A stretch of 12,212 nucleotides of DNA from an uncultured Burkholderiales bacterium (GTDB lineage Bacteria; Pseudomonadota; Gammaproteobacteria; Burkholderiales; Burkholderiaceae_C), in NCBI GenBank assembly GCA_903953985.1, contig CAJBLW010000380.1, positions 1-12,212 on the forward strand. Reading direction: 5' to 3'. The notes beneath the pieces were generated by a model, which was not told the origin of the DNA, ran no database searches, and was given only the letters and a program-made list of their open reading frames with translations. Position 1 is the stretch's first letter; each line of letters begins with the position of its first letter. Made by a program: the position numbers and the translations under genes. This document shows positions 7,239 to 12,212 of the stretch, piece by piece.

Positions 7239-7582
7239 AAGTCATCAAAATCGGCATCGCGCCACAAGAGAAAATCCGAGAGCGGGTCATGGCGATCGCC
7301 AAGGGCGACCTCAAGCCCAAGGCTTCAGACCCCAAAATTTGGTTTACTTCCATGCGGTCCCTGTCGCAGGTTTTGAGCGATGAAAACCGAGCTTTGCTGG
7401 ATGTGATTCGCACCGCGAGACCATCGTCGATCAGCGAGTTAGCGGGCATCACAGGGCGCAAACAAGGCAACCTCTCGCGCACCTTGAAAACCATGTCGCG
7501 CTATGGTTTGGTCCGCATGGAAAAGCATGACCGCTGCTTGCGCCCTGTGGCCCAAGCCGAGCGTTATCTGATCAGTGCCTGA
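7235..7582 (+). CDS. Winged-helix antitoxin / transcriptional regulator of a TumE-TumA-type module
   Basis: A 115-aa protein, likely the DNA-binding antitoxin that partners TumE-like toxins (HVO_A0114-type winged helix). Residues about 45-110 form the helix-turn-helix and wing: SSISELAGITGRKQGNLSRTLKTMSRYGLVRM. The N-terminal 40 residues should be the toxin-contact part. The start is ATG 7235, with AGGTGA at 7222-7227 seven bases upstream and a 4-bp overlap with the toxin stop. Because of the toxin deletion, the frame is also open back to ATG 7055, so a 175-aa fusion of toxin N-terminus and antitoxin is possible. Codon use appears intact. It is probably an orphan antitoxin or a domesticated repressor. 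Confidence 0.8.
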   Translation: MKVIKIGIAPQEKIRERVMAIAKGDLKPKASDPKIWFTSMRSLSQVLSDENRALLDVIRTARPSSISELAGITGRKQGNLSRTLKTMSRYGLVRMEKHDRCLRPVAQAERYLISA

Positions 7583-7641
7583 GACTGACTCTGCTGGCGG
7601 CCATCAGCGCCGGGTAAAGGACAGCGTTTTGTGGGTCAGTC
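7583..7641. repeat. Widely spaced inverted repeat after the antitoxin gene
   Basis: GACTGACTC (7583-7591) can pair with GGGTCAGTC (7633-7641): nine pairs including one G-U, spaced by about 41 nt. It starts directly after the antitoxin stop codon and no T-run follows. It might be a long hairpin or a boundary of the accessory patch. The remainder of the spacer to 7757 shows nothing clear beyond a TTAAC and a CTTAAG motif. Low confidence that it is functional. Confidence 0.25.
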
Positions 7642-7757
7642 GAGCACCGCTTGTCCATCCAGCAAACCAATGCATGACACGCCGTCACCACCCTGGGTAA
7701 GGCCCCGTTAACATCACGCCCTTAAGCTACAAGCCCCCAACCCATCCTGCCCCACAC

Positions 7758-8144
7758 ATGAACGACCACACCTCTGTAGAGCCCAAACGCCAAGGACTGG
7801 CACGCGTCTGGCACGCGTTTTTTTATTCGGTCGAAGGTTTGCGTGCCGGTTGGCTCGAGCCCGCGTTTCGGCAAGAGGCGATTTTGGCTCTGCTGATTTT
7901 GCCGGGGGCCTGGTGGCTGGGTCAGAGCTGGACTGAGGTGGTTTTGCTGGTTGGCGTGGTGGTCGCGGTGCTGGTGGTGGAGTTGCTCAACACCGCCGTC
8001 GAGTCGGCGATTGACCGCGTGGGGCCGGAGTGGCATGCCTTGTCCAAACGGTCCAAGGACATCGGCAGCGCCGCCGTGTTGCTGAGCTTGCTGCTGTGCG
8101 GCGGTGTCTGGCTGACGGCGCTGTGGCGGTGGTGGATGGCCTGA
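7758..8144 (+). CDS. dgkA: Diacylglycerol kinase (prokaryotic, membrane)
   Basis: Inner-membrane enzyme that phosphorylates diacylglycerol with ATP to phosphatidic acid, returning it to phospholipid synthesis. At 128 aa it is close to the 122-aa E. coli DgkA and aligns through its length. The catalytic stretch VELLNTAVESAIDRVG carries E75, N78 and E82, equal to E. coli E69, N72 and E76. RAGWLEPAFRQE (with E34) and LSKRSKDIGSAAVLL are the other conserved parts. Three membrane segments are predicted, near residues 42-55, 60-77 and 105-122. No Shine-Dalgarno sequence is evident before ATG 7758. It converges on eptA with a 10-bp gap. The pairing makes sense because EptA generates diacylglycerol. 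Confidence 0.95.
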   Translation: MNDHTSVEPKRQGLARVWHAFFYSVEGLRAGWLEPAFRQEAILALLILPGAWWLGQSWTEVVLLVGVVVAVLVVELLNTAVESAIDRVGPEWHALSKRSKDIGSAAVLLSLLLCGGVWLTALWRWWMA

Positions 8145-8154
8145 GGTTTTTGGT

Positions 8155-9846
8155 TTACGGGGAGCGCGCAACGCAACCCGCAAACACATCCAGCTCGGGC
8201 TGCTGCAAGCGGGTCTTGACCTGAGCCAGCGTCAACACCGAATGGAACAGTTGGTCGTGCGAGATCGGCGCGGACGCCTGTTTTTTCCAGCAATGGGCAT
8301 CCCATTTCATCTGTGACTGCAGCGGCTTGGACAACCAGATCACCATGGGCACATGGGTTTGCTCTTTGGGCGCCATCATGTAGGGCATGCCGTGCAGATA
8401 CAGGCCTTTTTCGCCCAGCGATTCGCCGTGGTCTGAGACGTACAACATGGCCGTAGGGCGCGGCTGGCTCTTGAGCCAGCGCACGGTTTGCGCCAGCAGG
8501 TGGTCGGTGTAATGCACCGCGTTGTCGTAGGCGTTGACGATGTCTTGCGCCGGGCAGTCTTGCAGCACGTTGCTGCGGCATTCGGGCTGATAGACCTTCA
8601 TGTCGGCCGGTGTGCGCTTGTGATAAGCCGGCCCGTGGTTGCCCATTTGGTGCAAGACCACGACGGTGCCTGCTGGGTTTGCACGGGTGCCTGACTTTTC
8701 CAACTGGGCCAGACGCTCGGGCAAGACGCGCAGCATGATTTCGTCAAAGCATTCGCCATCCGGGCACAGCGCTGGGTCTTTTAGCGCCAAAGTGTTGGCA
8801 TTGGGCACGCGGTCGCACAACCCTTTGCAGCCGGACTGGTTGTCTAACCACAGCACCTGCATGCCCGCGCGTTGCAACACATCGAGCAAGTTTTCGTATG
8901 GGATGTCGTTTTTGGCGTAGGCCTCGCGCCCCAAATGAGAAAACATGCAGGGTACCGAGACTTGCGTGTTGGTGCCGCAAGAGCTGACGTTGGAAAAATA
9001 GGCCAGATCGCCAGTGCCCTGCAGTTGGCGCAGCTGCGGTGTGGTGTCACGCGCATAACCGGCCAGACCGAAGTTGGCCGCACGCACGGTTTCACCCACC
9101 ACCAGCACGATCAGCGGGGGCTTGTGACCTGCCACGGTTGCAGGTGCAAAAACAGCGTCTTGCCCGATAGGCTGCAAAGGCTGGCGAACCTGAGCAGCCT
9201 GCCCCACCACCAGGCGAGTGCTGGCGTAAATGGTGTTGAAAGGGTTGAGCATGTAGCGCATGGATTTGTGGTTGCGCATGGCGGAGGCCAAATCCTGAAA
9301 CGAGGCCCAGACCACCACCAACAAGACCAGCGCGGCCAAAGCGGCCAGCCCCAATTGACGCCCCACCAAGCGCCCGACAGGCAGCTTTTGGATGGGCTGA
9401 CGCCACCACCACCAGCCAGGCAGCACCACACCCAGTGCCAGCACCACGAGCATGGACCCCGACAACAAATCGCGCACCTCGCGCACATCGGTCTGCACGG
9501 TGTTGGCCATCATGGTGGGGTCGATGACGACGCCATAGGTGATCATGAAATAGCTGTTGGCCGCGGCCACCATGAGGAGCAGCACGCCTGCAGGTTTGCG
9601 CCAGCGGGGCCAAACCAGCAGGCTGAGCAGCACGGTGGTGGCCGACAGCACGATGAACGCAAAGCCCACCAAGCCCAGCCAGGTGCGCAGGCTGTGGGCA
9701 TCGGTCAAGGCCCACATCTCACGCCAAAGAGGCAGGTTGCCCACGGTGCTCAGCCACAGGGCCAGCACCAGCAAGAGGCTCAAAGGGTGCCAGGGGCGGC
9801 GCACCAGCGCATCAGCACGGGCAATAACGGAAGTGTTCAGGGTCAT
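8155..9846 (-). CDS. eptA: Lipid A phosphoethanolamine transferase (EptA/PmrC family)
   Basis: Inner-membrane enzyme with a periplasmic sulfatase-like domain; it moves phosphoethanolamine from phosphatidylethanolamine to lipid A, lowering negative charge and typically giving polymyxin resistance. The 563-aa product has about five N-terminal membrane segments (residues 1-200), then the catalytic domain. The metal and nucleophile set is complete: E252 (VVGETVRA), T294 (SCGTNTQVSVPCMF), D472 and H473 (YVSDHGES). H404 (GNHGP) and H485 (LYLHG) match further conserved histidines. ATG 9846 (MTLNTS) places the first membrane segment normally. An in-frame ATG at 10023 would overlap the kinase gene by over 100 bp and is rejected. 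It lies 67 bp after the sensor kinase stop, likely in the same operon. Confidence 0.93.
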   Translation of the reverse strand: MTLNTSVIARADALVRRPWHPLSLLLVLALWLSTVGNLPLWREMWALTDAHSLRTWLGLVGFAFIVLSATTVLLSLLVWPRWRKPAGVLLLMVAAANSYFMITYGVVIDPTMMANTVQTDVREVRDLLSGSMLVVLALGVVLPGWWWWRQPIQKLPVGRLVGRQLGLAALAALVLLVVVWASFQDLASAMRNHKSMRYMLNPFNTIYASTRLVVGQAAQVRQPLQPIGQDAVFAPATVAGHKPPLIVLVVGETVRAANFGLAGYARDTTPQLRQLQGTGDLAYFSNVSSCGTNTQVSVPCMFSHLGREAYAKNDIPYENLLDVLQRAGMQVLWLDNQSGCKGLCDRVPNANTLALKDPALCPDGECFDEIMLRVLPERLAQLEKSGTRANPAGTVVVLHQMGNHGPAYHKRTPADMKVYQPECRSNVLQDCPAQDIVNAYDNAVHYTDHLLAQTVRWLKSQPRPTAMLYVSDHGESLGEKGLYLHGMPYMMAPKEQTHVPMVIWLSKPLQSQMKWDAHCWKKQASAPISHDQLFHSVLTLAQVKTRLQQPELDVFAGCVARSP

Positions 9847-9885
9847 GGGCAAGACAGGGGAACGAATGGCAAAGCAACAGCCGCC

Positions 9886-9918
9886 ATTCTGGAAACCCAG
9901 TCTTATCGCAACATTAAG
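9886..9918 (-). promoter_or_regulatory. Possible PmrA-box-like site and -10 upstream of eptA
   Basis: On the minus strand CTTAAT (9918-9913), five bases, then GATAAG (9907-9902), ten bases, then CAGAAT (9891-9886). The first half matches the YTTMAK half-site recalled for PmrA; the second is degenerate. The geometry (half-sites 11 bp apart, 10 bp to a -10-like hexamer) is the same as at the site near 12126-12158. It would give eptA an internal regulated promoter. It overlaps the kinase stop codon. Weak by sequence alone. Confidence 0.3.
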
Positions 9919-11358
9919 CTTTGCTTGACAGGTGGCCCGTGGCGGGCCAAACCAGCGCAAAACGCTTGCCAAAAGGCGCAGCACCCGCATCGCGCACCAG
10001 CTGCGCCCCCTGGCTTTGGGCAATGCGCTCGACCAAGGTCAGGCCAATCCCCAGGCCCGTGTCGGGATCTGCTGTGCGGGCGGCGCTGAAGTCACCACCA
10101 TCGTCGCTGACCGACAGCGTCACCTGGCCTGCGGCATCGCGGGCCACACGCACCTCGACGTAGGTGCCCGCCGGGTTGTGGCGCAAGGCGTTGTCGACCA
10201 GGTTGCGCAGGGCCAGCTCGAGCAAGGTGGCCTGCCCGGGCAGCGCCAGGGCTTGCTCGGGCGCTTCCAGGGCGATGTCCTGGCCCAACTCGTGGGCCAG
10301 CGGCGCATGCTCAGACACCACACGCAGGGCCAAGGCGCAAAGGTCCACAGGCTCAGAGAGGTCCCCCGTCAGGCTTTGGGCCCGCGCCAAGTCCAACAGT
10401 TGCGACAGGATGCGCCCGGCACGCAAAGCGCCCTGCTCCACCGCCTGCAAGGCCTGGGCTTGTTCGGCGGGTGCGCCGTTGCGGGCCAGCCGGGCCTGCA
10501 GCACCAGCGCAGTCAAAGGGGTGCGCAGCTCATGGGCCACGTCGGCTGCAAAGCGCCGCTCTCGCCCAATCTGGGCCTGCAGGCGAAGCACCAAGGCGTT
10601 GATGGAATGGACCGTCACACCCAGCTCCCGATAAGGCTGCTGCGCCACCAAAGTTTGGCCAGCATCGACATCGAGCGCCTCGATCTTGCCCGACAAGCGC
10701 TGCAAAGGCAGCAGGCCGCGACGAATGGCCGAGGCCAGTATCAGCGCCACCAAAGGCAAGAACACCAGTGCGGGCAGCAGGATGTGCTCAGAAATGTCGG
10801 CACCCAGCGCTTCACGCCGTGCCGGGTCCATGAAGACGGCCACGCGGCGCACCGAGTCACCAACGGTCGACTCGCCCACGTATACGCGCCAATCTTGCGA
10901 GATGCCCTGCATCGTCAAGCCCAGCGTCTGGTGGCCCAGCGCCAGGCGCGTTGGCCATTGGGCGTGCACGCCGTGCGAGTCCCAGACCAGGCGGTCGTCC
11001 TGCCAGACGAGCACATGGAATTCAGGCGCGTAGGCGTTGGGCGGATGCTGTACCAAGGCTTTTGGCAGTGCCGGCTGTGGGGCCGCAAGGGGTTGGTTCG
11101 CATCAGGCTTAGACAAAGGCACCTTAAGCTCCTCACTCAAGGGCGCGTTCAGAGGCTGGCTGAGCAGCAATTGGGCGGCAGAGACCAGCAGACCGTCGCT
11201 GATTTCTTCGGCTTCGTGGTAGCCGGTGGAATAGGCCAGTCCAGCCAACAAAAGCCACAGCGCCACTACCGCACCCAACGCCCAGGCCCACAGGTAGCGC
11301 CACAACGAGCGGGGTTGGGGCTTGCCAGGATCGACCTGTGGAGTTGTGGCTTGGACCA

Positions 11359-11359
<1 letters not shown>
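9914..11359 (-). CDS. Sensor histidine kinase, PmrB/QseC-like
   Basis: Inner-membrane sensor partner of the adjoining response regulator, 481 aa. Order: cytoplasmic tail, membrane segment 1 (about 22-43), periplasmic sensor (about 44-190), membrane segment 2 (about 192-211), HAMP-like linker, H-box with phosphoacceptor H276 (FAADVAHELRTPL), then ATPase domain with N-box LRNLVDNALRHN and G-box GLGIGL. The G1 box reads SDDGGD rather than the common DNGPG, a mild variation. ATG 11359 shares its A with the regulator stop (TGATG) and has a strong AAAGGAG at 11373-11367, indicating coupled translation; an in-frame TTG just upstream is less likely. Location beside eptA suggests it senses envelope stress or cations, but the signal cannot be read from sequence. 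Confidence 0.92.
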
Positions 11360-12036
<677 letters not shown>

Positions 12037-12094
12037 CGTCCCAGTTCCATTGGCTTGAGTGGTCATTTGTTGAAGCTCGATTGTCTCAGGTGTG

Positions 12095-12109
12095 GTGCGC
12101 ATGGCGCAC
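12095..12109. promoter_or_regulatory. Small perfect hairpin in the regulator leader
   Basis: GTGCGC and GCGCAC flank ATG as a 6-bp perfect inverted repeat with a 3-nt centre, about 60 bp upstream of the chosen regulator start. It could be an RNA hairpin in the leader or a protein site. It overlaps the alternative start at 12111, which would be partly sequestered. Function unknown. Confidence 0.25.
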
Positions 12110-12125
12110 ACCTTGTCACAGCGAC

Positions 12126-12158
12126 TTTAAGCCTGGCTTAACCCGGGCGGCATTTAAT
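12126..12158 (+). promoter_or_regulatory. PmrA-box-like site with rightward -10
   Basis: TTTAAG (12126-12131), five bases, CTTAAC (12137-12142): two half-sites 11 bp apart, fitting the YTTMAK-N5-YTTMAK form recalled for PmrA except the last base. The core TTAAGCC-T-GGCTTAA (12127-12141) is also a perfect palindrome. Ten bases downstream is TTTAAT (12153-12158), a 5/6 match to a -10, so the box covers the -35 position of a rightward promoter. It lies between the leftward regulator operon and a possible rightward gene, so it could serve both. Confidence 0.5.
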
Positions 12159-12164
12159 CTGAAA

Positions 12165-12212
12165 ATGCAGAAATCAGACATGCGAATCTCCACCCAACCC
12201 CACTTGAGCTGG
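12165..12212 (+). CDS. Possible start of a divergent gene (cut by right edge)
   Basis: An open frame begins at ATG 12165 (or ATG 12180, in frame) and runs off the window: MQKSDMRISTQPHLSW. Only 16 codons are visible, too few to recognise a family. There is no clear Shine-Dalgarno sequence. Support is positional only: it follows a PmrA-box-like site and a -10-like hexamer facing right. If ATG 12165 is used the transcript would be nearly leaderless, so 12180 or a later start is as likely. Confidence 0.25.
   Translation, partial: MQKSDMRISTQPHLSW

Noticed and set aside
7707..7726. PmrA-type box upstream of dgkA
   Set aside because: GTTAAC and CTTAAG are present, but the half-sites are 14 bp apart rather than 11, and no good -10 lies at the expected distance.
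9847..10023. Longer N-terminus for eptA
   Set aside because: It would overlap the end of the kinase gene by over 100 bp and put about 60 non-family residues before the first membrane segment.

Overview
The window looks like chromosomal DNA of a GC-rich betaproteobacterium, most likely in the Burkholderiales/Comamonadaceae. This rests on GC-rich codon use, the pairing of paa and nag-type aromatic catabolism, and a PmrAB-like/EptA/DgkA lipid A module. No name can be read from the sequence itself. The genes are ordinary chromosomal ones with one small decayed accessory patch. I found no CRISPR array, tRNA, rRNA, phage or insertion sequence, and no convincing undescribed multi-gene system.

Left part (1-5793), aromatic catabolism. 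paaZ (phenylacetate ring-opening enzyme) runs leftward off the window edge. Diverging from it is a four-gene operon that takes 3-hydroxybenzoate to central metabolism: 3-hydroxybenzoate 6-hydroxylase (makes gentisate), gentisate 1,2-dioxygenase (makes maleylpyruvate), fumarylpyruvate hydrolase and maleylpyruvate isomerase. The roughly 210 bp between the two transcripts holds a promoter for each direction, plus a TetR/PaaR-type palindrome against the paaZ -10. Two unrelated dispersed-repeat-like elements sit in two consecutive gaps of the operon.

Middle (5834-7757). An aldo/keto reductase is convergent with the operon. Next comes the accessory patch: a broken TumE-like toxin gene, an intact winged-helix antitoxin overlapping it by 4 bp, and spacers with little recognisable content. 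The toxin lesion has put its N-terminal codons in frame with the antitoxin, so a fused product is possible.

Right part (7758-12212), envelope lipid modification. dgkA (diacylglycerol kinase) is convergent with an apparent leftward operon of response regulator, sensor kinase and eptA (lipid A phosphoethanolamine transferase). EptA releases diacylglycerol when it takes phosphoethanolamine from phosphatidylethanolamine, and DgkA recycles it. Two PmrA-box-like sites are visible, one upstream of the regulator and one before eptA. The first is oriented so that it would better serve an unidentified rightward gene whose start may lie at the right edge.
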